Below are positions 31,515-42,390 of a stretch of 64,000 bases of DNA, one piece after another. The stretch's first letter is position 1, and every line of letters starts with the position of its first letter. Source of the stretch: Trichobilharzia szidati (Eukaryota; Platyhelminthes; Trematoda; Strigeidida; Schistosomatidae); contig OX235273.1 of NCBI GenBank assembly GCA_944472155.2, positions 105,546,582-105,610,581 on the forward strand, read 5' to 3'. The position numbers and the translations under genes were made by a program. The notes under the pieces were generated by a model, which worked only from the letters and a program-made list of their open reading frames with translations, did no database searches and was not told the origin of the DNA.

Positions 31515-32175
31515 TGTCAAGTGTTGGTTTGTAGGGATTTGTTTTGTTGAGCAGAGTTGATCTGGAGCTGAAATCAGTTAGAGAACTATTGGAAAATCAA
31601 GCAGTACTTGACGGTTGTTTCGTCGTAGGTTGGGACTCTTTAGGCACCTACTACCAGAGTTCGAATCCAGGATCTTACAGTCCCTAGGAGAGCTCGTATA
31701 ACAATCCCGTGCACCATGAATTTGGACTTCTACCATTTCAAATATATTCATCGCAACGGCCAGCCACTGTCATAATCGAGTGACTGCCCTCTTGCCTGAC
31801 TTCGTTGACCAGTGGTTTCAGCTCGTGACCAATCCTGTAACGAAACAAATTCCTGCATACTAACACTAAAGAACTAATCCACTGCTTACTAGCGACTGGC
31901 CGTATATAGGTAGTATCTGAGGTTCTAGTGAAAAGTCATAACCAGCTGGGTCCATCGAATCAGCCAAGAAGACTGTCACTCGCCTATGACACTGGCTGGT
32001 GGTCGCGACATATATTTTTCGAATTGGCAGAAGTTTGAGTGGTCTACGAGCTGCTCTAGTGACTGGAAGGTAGTAGGTGCTTACTGATGAAGAGTTGCAA
32101 ACTAGAACGAAACAACTGTCCAGTAGTGCCTAGTTTTCCTATGATTCTCTAGTTGATTTCATCTCGTGATCAGTC
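31515..32175. repeat. SINE B foldback element, long spacer
   Basis: Left arm (inverted) about 31515-31735: AGTGTTGGTTTGTAGGGATT, GAAATCAGTTAGAGAACTAT, GTTTCGTCGTAGGTTGGGAC. Right arm about 32030-32170: GTTGCAAACTAGAACGAAAC, CTCTAGTTGATTTCATCTCG. The spacer holds two further inverted pieces: GGCCAGCCACTGTCATAATC region against the CTGGCTGGTGGTCGCGACAT region. Hammerhead relics sit in both arms; in the right arm ACTGATGAAGAG, GAAA (32100s) and ACAACTGTC. Confidence 0.65.
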
Positions 32176-32399
32176 CTCTTTCCCGGACATTTCAGTGACA
32201 CCGCAGTTTTTTTGATATTCGGTACAAGATTCCCACAGAAAAGAAATGATCATTTTCAGTGACTCCAGAAAAATTTTCACAAACGATACACCAGTCGATG
32301 AGTTATAGTTCATGCACTCTATATTTTTGGAGAGACTGCCCATTGGAAAGAACTCTTCCTTAATGAAGAAATCTATCCTAATTAAACTAACATTGAAAA

Positions 32400-32850
32400 T
32401 TGATTCTGTTATACAAGTGACACATTCACGTCGCATATCAAACCTTTCCAGTCCATATGTCCGCAAATAATGGAAGAAGTTCTATAAAGTATACTCCGCA
32501 CTGTATTTACAAGTTCATCTACATTTTTGTGAACATAATGTGGGTAGAACCAATAGAATGTTTCAATTTTCTCGAAAGCAACATGTTCTTAAATGGTTAC
32601 TAATTTACCCAGAAAATCCAAATGTACCTAAGCTGTATAGAAATCCACAATAATCTGTTGCAAAGAATTTATTTATGTCTGGTCATGAAATCTATATCAA
32701 CAGCTGTTTCTCAATTATTCCACAGACCCTTAACTGAAGTTTATTAAAGAGGATGCAGTCACTTTGGATTCATCACATTTATCCGAAACTGTATGCGAAA
32801 CCAGCAGATTTCAATCCTTGTGTTTCATGGACTTTTAAAGCTACTGAAAT
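32400..32850 (+). mobile_element. PLE GIY-YIG fragment, family of element 1
   Basis: Plus strand, in broken frames: residues VGRTNRMFQFSRKQHVLKWL (about 32545-32600) match the endonuclease of element 1 (VGRTNRMFQYHRKEHVLKWL) almost exactly, followed by YRNPQ and LFMSGHEIYINSC against LLMSGHKIHINH. A stop replaces part of the middle. It sits directly upstream of PLE 3, same strand, but belongs to a different PLE family. Confidence 0.75.
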
Positions 32851-32879
32851 ATTCACTATTATTTTATTTAAGTGACTAG

Positions 32880-34460
32880 TTATCTTAACGAAAATAAGAA
32901 ATGATCTTATCTCTCAACATCTATCTTCTTCCAGTCTACTAGAATCAGATACAACGCTATCACAAAGTTGTCCACTGGACACCAGTGAAATAATTAAGAG
33001 CTTGAAATTCTGTCCAGAAAGTAATTATTTTACATTTAAAGGGAGTTTATATAGACAGACAAATGGTGTTGCTATGGGTTCACCAGTCTCCTCAATAGTC
33101 GCCGACGTTTTCATGAATAGATTCGAATATAACATCTTCTCAAGCATACTCACTCCTGAAATATGGTTAAGATATGTAAATGATACTTTTGTAGTGCTAA
33201 AACGAGATCTACACATTTAATTCATGGAGAAAATAAACTGTGTATCTCCCAGAAACGAGTTTACTTCGGAAGCAGAATTAGAGGTCGGTGAAGTACTATT
33301 TCTAGACTGCCTAGTTAAGAGAAGGGAAAACGGACATTTTAGTATATCTATATTCAGGAAGAAAATCCACTCCAATAAATATGTAGACTTCGGATCATCA
33401 CAACCCATCAGCGCGAAGATTTCACTTGTTTCAAGTCTTCTTAGACGAGTACACTCTCTGATAACGGATGAGAAAGAAAAAGAAGAAGAAATATCAAACA
33501 TTACTGAGACTCTTAAGCAAATCAACTACCCACGGAACTTCATCAACAAAATCAACACTTACACCAAGTATGAAAACATGGATCTCAACAGTTGTCATTC
33601 CAAAGGGAGTAGAGACGCCAGACGATATCAGAAGAGTACTCCATAAGCAATAAGCCAGAGTTTTCTTCAAAACATCAGACACATTGCGAAGCAACCTTGT
33701 CCATGAAAAAGATAAAATCCCTAAAGATTCTCTATCTAATTGTCTGTCGAAAATAAAATGCTTGCTTGGAATGTGATGCGATATACATCGGACAAACATG
33801 TCGAGAAATCAAAATCAGAAGAAATGAACACCGTAGAGTATCTGTTCGACCACCGAGAAATCCAGTTAGTGAACTAGGAAAGCTTGAAAAATCATCAGCC
33901 ATAGGTCGTCTACACGCTACAGAATCAGGCCACAAAATTGATTTTGAAAATATTGAAATAATCCAGAAAGGCATTTTAGAAATCAAAAAGAACGTAAAAT
34001 ATCAGAAGCACTTCATATCAAGTGGAATCCAAATTGCCTTAATAGGAATGATGGACTAAAACAGAATTTGACCTGCCCATGAAATGACAAAATCAACATG
34101 AATGTGATAAGCAATTTCATTACATAAACACACGCTGCTTCTATAAATATAATTTTACACACTTATTGAATCCAGCAATGTACGCTTGGTTTTGTTATCT
34201 TTACCATTTGTCCAATTTGACAACGAAAGATAACCCGATACTGAGGAACGATGATTAAGTTGTTATATATAAGCTGAGATTTTGTAAATTCTGGTTAAAT
34301 AATACTTTGATAAAGCTATTAGCAGCAGCATTAAACAGCGAAACGTCACTAGAGACAATATCGTCTTTTGCTTTTTCATTCCTTGGGGAATACAAGAAAA
34401 CTTTTATTATCTTCGTAATGTCTTATTTAATATTGTCCCTTTCATAAACTAAATACCGTG
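32880..34460 (+). mobile_element. Penelope-like element 3, RT to 3' tail
   Basis: Frame 33002-33220 codes for FCPESNYFTFKGSLYRQTNG, VAMGSPVSSIVADVFMNRFE and the catalytic box RYVNDTFVV, in which the first aspartate is replaced by asparagine. Frame 33224-33646 continues SEAELEVGEVLFLDCLVKRR and FRKKIHSNKYVDFGSSQP, the PLE thumb, then a basic linker. The GIY-YIG domain follows (33766-34059): CDAIYIGQTCREIKIRRNEH, with YIG kept, and SSAIGRLHATESGHKIDFEN. In-frame stop at 33218-33220 and a shift near 33650 make it inactive. The tail 34261-34420 has a hammerhead candidate. Sister copy: 18690-20820 (-). Confidence 0.9.
34304..34351 (+). ncRNA. PLE-type hammerhead candidate with U3/A8 core
   Basis: Stem I TACT (34304-34307) with ACTA (34348-34351), one mismatch. 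Core TTGATAA (34308-34314). One extra A. Stem II GCT (34316-34318) with AGC (34337-34339). GAAA (34340-34343), minimal stem III AC/GT and cleavage-site C (34347). The 3' end GAAACGTC is the common form in PLE hammerheads. Confidence 0.45.
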
Positions 34461-35555
34461 AGTGAGCATAGCTGATGTTCAGTACTGATTCACTTCTCTC
34501 TGCGTGAAGTTGAAACTCAGAAAACCACTGACAAACAGGAGTGTAAGCGAGCAAAAACAACCAGTCGGTGTTTAAATCTATTCGCACTACTTGTTTATAT
34601 AACTAGCATCAAACTACTCATATTAATTAGCCAGTAGTAAATGCCATAATTAAATGAATATTTTCAGCTTTTGGTGGTGAATTTTCAAGCAGAAATATAT
34701 AAATCGCATATAATGAATTCGATTCTTCGCCGAAGTTTTTATTACTCTGTCTGACGACTAATTTTTTTTCGAAGTTTTGCTTTTATTTAGTTAGCTAAGA
34801 TAATTGACCAAAGTGTTAATTTAAGTCGGATAGTATGGTCGACTTCGTTGTAGACGCCGTGTAGGCTGTTAGTAACTAGTTGGCGGAGGAATATTTATGA
34901 TAATTAGCAGGTGAAAAAAGTTATTTTTACGGAAAAATAAACAGTCAGGTATTTCACAACTGTATATAGCTGAATAATGCCGACAGTAAAAAAAACTGGA
35001 GCCTTATGTAATCATATAGCTTCATAAGGTCAAGTAGTATCATGTGTACTTTATTAATAGGAGAGACTTCATTATACTGAACAGGTTGTAATTTCTTAGA
35101 CTAATATAAAAATCAAGATCGGCAAATATCAAAGCATATTTCTTTGTTGTAAGGAAAAGAACTTAATATACAAATGTATATTTCACTAAAAGTATTATGA
35201 GAACTACTGAGATAACAGCCAGACATAAGCATTTAGCGTGAAGATCAGGGTTAACTGACAGTAACAAAAACGAAGAATTTTCCTCATTTTAATGTTAATG
35301 TCCCATAGCATCAAATGTTATGTGATTAACACTCTCATGTTCATTAGACAAGGAATGAAGTATTATTTTTACATATTACAGATTGTAAGATTGTAAAGAA
35401 ATTTTGTGAGATTACGGTTGTTTATATGGTGATTCTTGCGTAAACCTAAAGGTCTTGACCTCAACCTCTATTTGCATGGTTCGTGTACACTGTTAATAAG
35501 ACTCAAAATAGAAGGAATCAGTTATCTATTGGTCTATTTAATTTGTGTTCATAAG
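34461..35555. other. no gene seen
   Basis: AT-rich, nothing recognised. Confidence 0.3.
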
Positions 35556-35559
35556 GGAA

Positions 35560-35810
35560 CATAATTTCTGAAGCAGCACGTCACTATTCCGCTTGGTTCT
35601 CTGTGGTCTTTTCTAATTAGCTGCACGACTGGCCAAAGGCTTTGATTTCCAGTTTCATATCACCCTTTGCACCTACGGTCAACTCGTCACATTCTATTCT
35701 GGTGGGGGGTAGGGATCCAGTCGAGGATTCACCTAGCTTGTGGTGTGATCTTCTCGGCGTGCGTCTAAGCCATCTCCATGTCCGCTTATATACAATGCAG
35801 AAATTTCAGC
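35560..35810 (-). mobile_element. RTE/SR2-like 3' fragment, highly decayed
   Basis: Minus strand: TGACGAGTTGACCGTAGGTG matches the region coding (K)RRVGRP/VTW of the better RTE copies, preceded by ATGGAGATGGCTTAGACGC (WRWxRH) and followed by an end GAACCAAGCGGAATAGTGAC. Weak, but the order is right. Confidence 0.45.
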
Positions 35811-36159
35811 GAGTTTCATCTCAAAGTGTTTATCTGTTGTACAGAATCTTCAAGTAATATAATAATCGACAATATATCATCTGATGCAATACTATTCTAC
35901 CCAAAGCTGCTTCAATACTACTTCACAATGTTCTTCGTGCATATCCTTCGAAAAATTACTGACACTATGTGGAAACTGATTTGAAATAGTCCATGAGTAG
36001 GAATAGTGACACATTTGGATATCTGGGTCATTAAAACAGTATGAAATGTAAAAAACACGGTGCATGGATGGAGAATTTAGGTAGCCCAGTTATTTAAGCA
36101 GGCCGCCGTATTTGGACCAATAGGTTTTCGTCTACATAGCCATCTGTAGCTGGAATCTT

Positions 36160-36415
36160 GCAGCCGGCTATTCAAGATGCCCTTTGTGACGTGTCAAGCC
36201 TCGGAACTATACAGAAGCATTAACTCGATACATGTTTTTGAAAATCCGCGTCTTGCTCTTTATTCTGAGTGCAGTAGTTTTCCAAATTAATTTCACAGTA
36301 ACTAATGTCTGACTCACTTTTCTGATCCTGCCCTTGACATTGCCATCCGTAAGATATTTAGCTGAAATATTCCGTAGTACGTGGTGTTTAATAGAGAAAG
36401 AACAGGTGTCCCTCA
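36160..36415 (-). mobile_element. RTE/SR2-like internal fragment
   Basis: Minus frame 36416-36207 codes for LTDGNVKGRIRKVSQTLVTV and KLIWKTTALRIKSKTRIF, the counterpart of GTDEDVKSRIGKARNTFINL and KPIWKSSSLSINNKIRIF in the best RTE copy. Both ends are missing. Positioned head-to-head with the PLE endonuclease that begins at 36434. Confidence 0.75.
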
Positions 36416-36433
36416 AGATTCATAGACAAAAAC

Positions 36434-37010
36434 ATGAAAGAGAAGCCTCCGTCACCAAACATCGCAACTGATGCCGAGAAAACTCTCTTCATGAACCTGA
36501 AATTAAAAGGTGACTTCGCAGCGGAAATTCTCAGAAACCACCTTCCTAAATGTCTGAAGAAGACATTTACAACAGCCACCTTACGTATCACATTCTCCAG
36601 CAGACAGTTAATGCTGTCTAGCGTTAAGGATAAGATACCGCTTTTGCCACTTCAATGTGTATTTATCAATTTACTTGCTCGTGTGGAGCAAAGTATATCG
36701 GTCGTAAGCAACGTCAAGTTCACAAACGTTTTCTGGAATACTGTCCAGCTTGGTTAGCCAGGGGAGAAAAGAAGAACAATAGCAGCTCTATCCTCGAACA
36801 CTTTATCATCTCAGAACATCGAGCACCCTCGCGTGAATACTTCGCAGTGCCACACAGTGCTACACAGAGTCCCTCAATATCGTACAAAGGGACTTCGCAT
36901 ACGCCATCTGTACACAGCTGAAGCATTAGCTATTCGGTATGTAAAACCGGACCTCTGCATTCAAAAGTGATACAGGCATTCACTCACCCTACCGTTGCCG
37001 AAGTAAATTT
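36434..37010 (+). mobile_element. GIY-YIG-only PLE fragment
   Basis: Frame 36434-36757 starts in the linker before the endonuclease: LKLKGDFAAEILRNHLPKCL, KKTFTTATLRITFSSRQLML and KDKIPLLPLQC. A frameshift near 36660 moves the reading to MCIYQFTCSCGAKYIGRKQR (GIY-YIG core, YIGR kept) and RFLEYCPAWLARGEKKNNSS, then SILEHFIISEH. The C-terminal block RYVKPDLCIQK (about 36938-36970) is in a third frame. No RT upstream. Related to 28184-28809 and 48490-49305. Confidence 0.8.
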
Positions 37011-37824
37011 CTTACCATAATTTTGCTTATATCTTTTATTATGTAAGTTCGCTAGTATTATTGCTATTACTACTATTATTTTATTATTATTATACCCGTC
37101 ATACATATTTTAATACCTCCCTATTAATGTTTGTTAATCAAATTGCTTTTTCATACAAATATTATGTAAAAACACTTTATCGCCCTTCCACTAATTCCTG
37201 TCCAATCTACACGAGCTTACTGATTAGTCATTATCTCGCACTTGTGACGTCACGCCAATTTCTGCCTCTTTTCTAACTTACAATCAGTCATCCCTTCTTA
37301 CACCTTACATTACGTAATACAATTTTCCAAGGACAAAATTTACCAGTATCTGATTGGTCTAAAGATTTCGTTGTTAATTATAATTACGAGTGTAGAGCTC
37401 ATGAAAATGAATCGTAGAAAAGAAAATTTTCCTCGCTGTTTGTGCTTTTTTCTTATGGTTTAATAGTTATCTTAACGACTTCAGTTTGTGACGTCGCCCG
37501 CACAGGAGTTGATCGAAATCCTTAAGAGCTCAAAAGTCCTCTTCAATGAAATTAATGTCAATTGAAAAATGTATATTAGTGATTTAGATTTTGAAACAGA
37601 ATTCCTTTTTCAACTTGTATCAGGTTAGAAAACATGAGTAATATTGTAGTAATAAGTTGTTCAAATAAAGATCGATGGTTAATTCACCTACTCATGGTCA
37701 AAACTAAAAGTAGCAAATTTTTATATTGTGAGGCAAACATATTTTAAAACACTGTGGTTTATCACACAAGTGACTGTCCTATGCAGAGTTATCGGTTCTC
37801 TTATCTACTGATGTTTTCTTTTTT
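37011..37824. other. no gene seen
   Basis: AT-rich; 37011-37060 may be remaining PLE tail. Nothing else recognised. Confidence 0.3.
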
Positions 37825-38050
37825 TCCTTCACGTTCCCCAGTGGAACATAGTGCTTCAAGCTAATGGCTTGAATTTTCTGTAGCAGTGTTTATTTTACAG
37901 GATGGGGTTGCTAGCCTCATTCCCAACTTTTCCTCTTCACCAGCATTATTTCTGGCTCAGGGAGGTGAAGGAGTGTGTCGGCCGTGGATCGAATCCCGGA
38001 CCATGTGCACAGTCGGCGAGCGTCCTAACCACTATACCACCGACGCACAA
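37825..38050 (-). repeat. SINE A, near full length
   Basis: Minus-strand copy: head GTGCGTCGGTGGTATAGTGG (A box TGGTATAGTGG, exact to consensus), B box GGGATTCGATCCACGG, body CACCTCCCTGAGCCAGAAAT, tail TTGAAGCACTATGTTCCACT then GGGGAACGTGAAGGAAAAA. Minor divergence from the 11.7-kb copy. Confidence 0.82.
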
Positions 38051-38399
38051 TGTTTTCTTTAATTGTCCAGTTTTAAATGTAGACAGCTGAGATTTGAGAC
38101 TGCTGACTTCAACATTCGACGAAGTATGTTTACTAGCATGTGAAAGTGTATATGAGGTGCATTTAAACTTCAATTTCATTATTATGAATATATATATCCA
38201 GATAAAATATAAGTAAAGGAAGAGGTATGATGCTTCCCGTTCATCTGACTATCGCGTAGCACGATTAAGTATAAGGAAAACGTCTTGGTGAATCGCGAGT
38301 CCACTTGGCCACTTATAGCAAATTAGCCAGTGGTTTTATATGGATGAGTCACAGGCTGTAGATCTTCAGTAACAGCCACCCTCTCATCTCGATATCAGA

Positions 38400-38735
38400 C
38401 GTTCTGTCAGAAAAGATGAGCATTCGACAAGGAACACACAGTTCAGCTAGTCGACCAAGATCATATCACCCAACAAGCATTCAAAACAAAACGGATACTG
38501 AGTGTACGTGTGCTGAAGAAATGGTATAGTGACATCACGTTTCAGGCTATCGAGTGGAACACAAATGAGAATCCATAGAGTGATATGAAAGGGATGATAT
38601 ACGGAGGAAATGAAGGCTTATGAGCACGACTGGAGTCAGTTTAGAAAGACGGCAAAAAAAACAAGTAAAATAGAAGCATATTACTGAAGCGCTATTTTAC
38701 ACTGAGAACTCAAGAAAATATGATTAGTATTCGTA
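38400..38735 (+). mobile_element. RTE/SR2-like 3' fragment, decayed
   Basis: Plus strand: AGTGACATCACGTTTCAGGC (GDIxxQA), GTGGAACACAAATGAGAATC, GAGCACGACTGGAGTCAGTT, and the end CTGAAGCGCTATTTTACACT then GAGAACTCAAGAAAATATGA. Confidence 0.55.
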
Positions 38736-38939
38736 ATCTCTATTATTATCAGGGGAGTAGAGTAGTCACGGCTTAAATGGATTTCCGACGCTATTATTAT
38801 TCCTATGAGTCGGTATAAGAAGAACATTGATTTTGAAAAAAATTTACAGATTTTTGGATGTGCACTGTAACCACATACAGGATTGTTTTTTACTCTATTA
38901 CATTAAATAAAATTGTATCGCCAATATTTGTACAGTTTT

Positions 38940-39780
38940 TTGTGAATCATGGGTATCCTACAAACTGGAAGATATGCAAGTGAAAAGCAACAAGTTGTCG
39001 AAAGAAGCATCCAGAGAAGATAGGACTTCCGGTGAATATAGAGAAAACAGAGGTGATGAAGATTCCTGGGCAACACCAACAGCAACAACAAAAACAAACA
39101 ATCAGCATAAATGGGAGAAATCTGAAAGAAGCAACCTTCTTTTCCAACCGACCTGGGAAGCATCGTTTCATCTACAGATGGGCGGAACTGACGAACACAT
39201 CAAAGCAGCGAGGATCAGGAAATTAGGGCAAGCCTTTATAACTCCCAAGTCCGTGTGGAGATAAACAGCTCACTCAGCATGAAAAATAAGATACGGATTT
39301 TCTACTGCAGTGTGAAGTCAGTGCTACTATACGGATATGAGACTTGTCGCTGCGTCACGAAAAGCACTTCGAGTAAACTACAGACTTTCATCAACAGCTG
39401 TCTTCGCTCAGTACTTGAGATTAGATGGCCAGAAAATATCAGAAACAGGGATCTCTGGCATTGAACGGCCCGACCCATCAGGAACTGATTGTGCAACAAA
39501 TATGCAGGAAGAAATGGAGATGAACTGGTTGTATTCTGAAAAAACAAACCATCAGTTGACATCACACGCCAGGGCATGGATCAGGCGCAACCCAAATGGG
39601 AAGCGGCGACTTGGTCGTCAGTGCAAGTGTGACATGAGGGAGGTCATGCAAAGAGGAGATGAAAGCATATCGGTAGACGTGGAGTCAGTTGAAAACGTTG
39701 GCAGAGAACCGAACACAATGGAGACGTGTGGCTGAAGCTCTATGTTCCTCTAGGAACTAAAGGAAACAATAATACTAATA
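38940..39780 (+). mobile_element. RTE/SR2-like LINE, thumb to 3' end
   Basis: Plus strand, multiple frames: KLSKEASREDRTSGEYR and NIEKTEVMKIPGQHQQQ (thumb), INGRNLKEATFFSNRPGK, then INSSLSMKNKIRIFYCSVKS and VLLYGYETC, then LQTFINSCLRSVLEIRWPEN, ending CTATGTTCCTCTAGGAACTA then AAGGAAACAATAATACTAAT. A CAA/AAC-rich run (39071-39100) matches the variable Gln/Thr-rich spot of the other copies. RT palm and endonuclease absent; several frameshifts. Confidence 0.83.
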
Positions 39781-40325
39781 ATATGGGTATTTCAACTTGA
39801 TGTCGTCTATGTCTGTCGTCGTTGTAAGGTCTAGAGGATAAATGTAGATATTTGACACCAGCGTACCAAGGCATTTTTTACTCCAAAATAGTTTTTAGAA
39901 ACGTATTTCACCTAAAGACTATATTAAACAATTTGTGAAATCATTTCTGGGAGACATTTTTACGAGTGTCCGATTGCATAAATATAAATGAAAAAAAATG
40001 GTCATAGAGAAACATTTTCCCTGTTCATTTATGTCTCAAGTGGAATATGAAGCTTCAAAGTTACCGTATCGGTGGCATTGTTTTTTCACGACTTGCGGTT
40101 GCTACTTTCACATCGAACCTTCAATCTTTTACAAGCATTGTACATGTTAGTAGTAAAAGAGATAGGTATGAGGGGAGAATCAACCGGGATCTGGACCACC
40201 GAACCACCTGTATAGTTGACAGCTATTCTACTATTGATCCACAAAGTAATAATCGTCACTTTAAAATACTCTAATGTTCAAAATAAGTCCAGTTTAATTC
40301 ATTATGGATGATACTTTTGTTACAG
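39781..40325. other. putative intron upstream of the host exon
   Basis: If the exon at 40326 is real, this is intron sequence. It holds a SINE A fragment (40010-40115, minus: GTCTCAAGTGGAATATGAAG, CTTCAAAGTTACCGTATCGG) and otherwise unrecognised AT-rich DNA. The open frame 40047-40274 overlaps the SINE fragment and is not taken as coding. No earlier exon was recognised. Confidence 0.4.
40010..40115 (-). repeat. SINE A 3' fragment
   Basis: Minus strand: CTTCATATTCCACTTGAGAC corresponds to the RTE-like SINE A tail (CCTATGTTCCAGTGAGGAAC), preceded by CCACCGATACGGTAACTTTG from its body. Lacks the tRNA head. Confidence 0.45.
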
Positions 40326-40868
40326 GAATTGACTTTCGTTCCTTCGAAGAATGATGGAGTGTTTCGAAATCCTTTTGAAAATAATCCGCATTATCCAGTT
40401 TTTGGTATCAAAACTCGACAAGCTAGAACCTATGGGAACATGGAAACTATAAAAGAGTCTGTAGATCCTTTCATAGGTTTTAGCGAAACTTCAATAAAAG
40501 TTCTCATTACAAAGTCTGTTTCTGTAACACTTTTTTCAGAATCATCTATTGTGCCAACAAAAACTTTCATCTGTTTATTGCATATATTTTCTGCCGTTCG
40601 GTTTGTTTTAACCACAAAAGATATTGCCTCTAATGATATCATATACTATTGTATATGTTCAGAATGTTTACAAGCTCCTGATTCTCAGGGGTCTACTAAA
40701 CAAGAGGAATGGCCTGGTTGTGGATGGCAACGTGTTCCAATACATGAGATAACTATTCTTGAGTTAAGCCTTTGGATCTCAAAATGTACTTCTGAACATC
40801 TTACAGTTGACTTTCAACTAGATCGATATTGTGGATTTCTTGAAGTAGGCAAAGCAGATATATCATAA
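40326..40868 (+). CDS. terminal coding exon of an unrecognised host gene
   Basis: This is the only long frame here that does not look like an element or its shadow. TTTTGTTACAG at 40315-40325 is a good 3' splice site and leaves the reading frame in phase 0 at GAA. The exon codes for 180 residues and ends at TAA (40866-40868); AATAAA at 40970-40975 fits a poly(A) signal. Visible features: a charged, aromatic start (FVPSKNDGVFRNPFENNPHY), a hydrophobic stretch (TFICLLHIFSAVRFVL) that is too polar at the edges to be a sure membrane helix, a Cys cluster CICSEC at 40650-40667, a second patch WPGCGW, and a C-terminus with DRYCGFLEVGKADIS. Codon use is mixed rather than A/T-only. I do not recognise the family. 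An alternative start is ATG at 40308, within the intron-like flank. Function unknown. Confidence 0.62.
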   Translation, partial: ELTFVPSKNDGVFRNPFENNPHYPVFGIKTRQARTYGNMETIKESVDPFIGFSETSIKVLITKSVSVTLFSESSIVPTKTFICLLHIFSAVRFVLTTKDIASNDIIYYCICSECLQAPDSQGSTKQEEWPGCGWQRVPIHEITILELSLWISKCTSEHLTVDFQLDRYCGFLEVGKADIS

Positions 40869-40969
40869 GTGGAATGGTTTGTGCTTCAGCTCAGAGACCA
40901 TTGTGTCACAGGATATACTGTAAATTAATATTTTACTTGAAGATATTGTATGAAGGGAAAATATTATTC

Positions 40970-40975
40970 AATAAA
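40970..40975 (+). terminator. poly(A) signal of the 40326-40868 exon
   Basis: AATAAA, 102 bases after the stop codon; a GT/T-rich stretch follows loosely (GTACATTTTATAAATACTG). It is the best positioned signal for this exon; a second AATAAA lies further down near 41101. Confidence 0.6.
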
Positions 40976-41164
40976 CTCCTGTGAGAATTCTCTACGTACA
41001 TTTTATAAATACTGTCCAGAATTAAGCTGTTATTATTATTATCAGGGCCACAACAAATCAGGTTTGGTCGTTAAACAGTGTGCTTCTGTGTAATCTTTCA
41101 ATAAATATACTTGTAGACTTTCATCAATAAAAACCTTTTAAGTTTCTTATCCGGTTGCTTTGTA

Positions 41165-42390
41165 CAATATGAAATTCGAAATGTCATTCAGTAAATAATA
41201 CTGTTTTGGGAAAGCATAGCGATTGAAACGTTCAACGCCACCCCAAAAGTATGGTGGAGGTATGTAGATGACACATTCACTGTACTTAGAACACAAGATA
41301 TAGATAGGTTTTTCGAACACATCAACTCGAAGGTTGAAGCAATTCAATTCACTTATGAATTGGAAAATCAGGAAGGGGAGCTCCGAATGTTAGATTGCAA
41401 AGTAAAGATGAAAGAAGATGGGAAGTTAAACACTAGTGTTTACAGGAAACCCACACACTCCAACAGATATTTGGACTTCGGATCATCCCATCCTATGTCA
41501 GTAAAAATAGGATTGGTGGAATGTTTAAATGACAGAGCACAAAAATTAAGTAGTACCAAACTTATACACATAAAAGAAACCTTGAAACTTAATAATTACC
41601 CGGATAAATTAGTCAGGAAATATGTAGGGAAATGTAAAAATAAAATAAATAATGATACTAGCGTTAGTGATAATAACAATAATAATGATAATGATAATAG
41701 TGATAATAATATTAATGACGACACCAACAATAAAGAATCTAAATCATCAGCAGTAATTTCATACAAGGAAAGAACCTCGGAAGCCTTACGCAGAATTCTT
41801 AACAAGGCAGGAATAAAAGTGACTGGCATTCAAACCCACAAACTCAATTAGAAACATGCTTTGTCGGTTAAAGTATCCTGTAGAGCCTTTAAAACAAAAC
41901 AATTTAGTTTATCTAGTACCCTGCAATGATTGTCAGGTCAAATACATAGGTCAAACTAGTAGAACAGGGCAGTCAGACTGGCTGAACATAAAAACTTAGC
42001 AAAATCTAGATTGGTTGATCCAAATAAGATACGAAATCTAGAGAATAGTTCAACTGTAGCACTCACTGCATATAATTAACACAACAATACAATAGGATGA
42101 GATAAGATGACAGTTTTAAAATCTAATGTAATACCAGGGTGGAGGGATAGATTGATAACAGAAGCTTTGTTGATCGAATCAACTGAGAGGGAATACATGT
42201 AATAGGAATGATTCAACACCTGTCCCAGATATCTGGAAAATTTTACTACCCCTACGACAAATAGGAGAGGAAAAAGAAAACTATAAAACTCAAGTTTCGA
42301 AGTCGTGTGATTATAATTGATGAAATGATTATGAACAATAAATTTTGTTCGAAACGTCATCCAGTAAACAGTAATACTGTTTGACTGCGT
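41165..42390 (+). mobile_element. Penelope-like element 4 with remnants of both terminal repeats
   Basis: Starts with a terminal-repeat end (TTCGAAATGTCATTCAGTAA, 41174-41193) that recurs at 42348-42370 (TTCGAAACGTCATCCAGTAA), as expected of PLE terminal repeats. Between them: the RT catalytic box RYVDDTFTVLRTQDI with both aspartates (about 41262-41306), and the 41360-41851 frame with ENQEGELRMLDCKVKMKEDG and VYRKPTHSNRYLDFGSSHPM (thumb), an Asn/Asp-rich linker (41640-41730), then SEALRRILNKAGIKVTGIQT. GIY-YIG follows in another frame (VKYIGQTSRTGQ at about 41937-41972). The RT is truncated before the palm. Same family as element 6 (52205-53105). Confidence 0.85.

Noticed and set aside
40047..40274. 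Open frame just upstream of the host exon as its previous exon
   Set aside because: Its start overlaps a SINE A fragment, and no donor site and phase fitting the 40326 acceptor was convincing.
41600..41830. Minus-strand Leu-rich frame
   Set aside because: Antisense of the Asn/Asp-rich PLE 4 linker.
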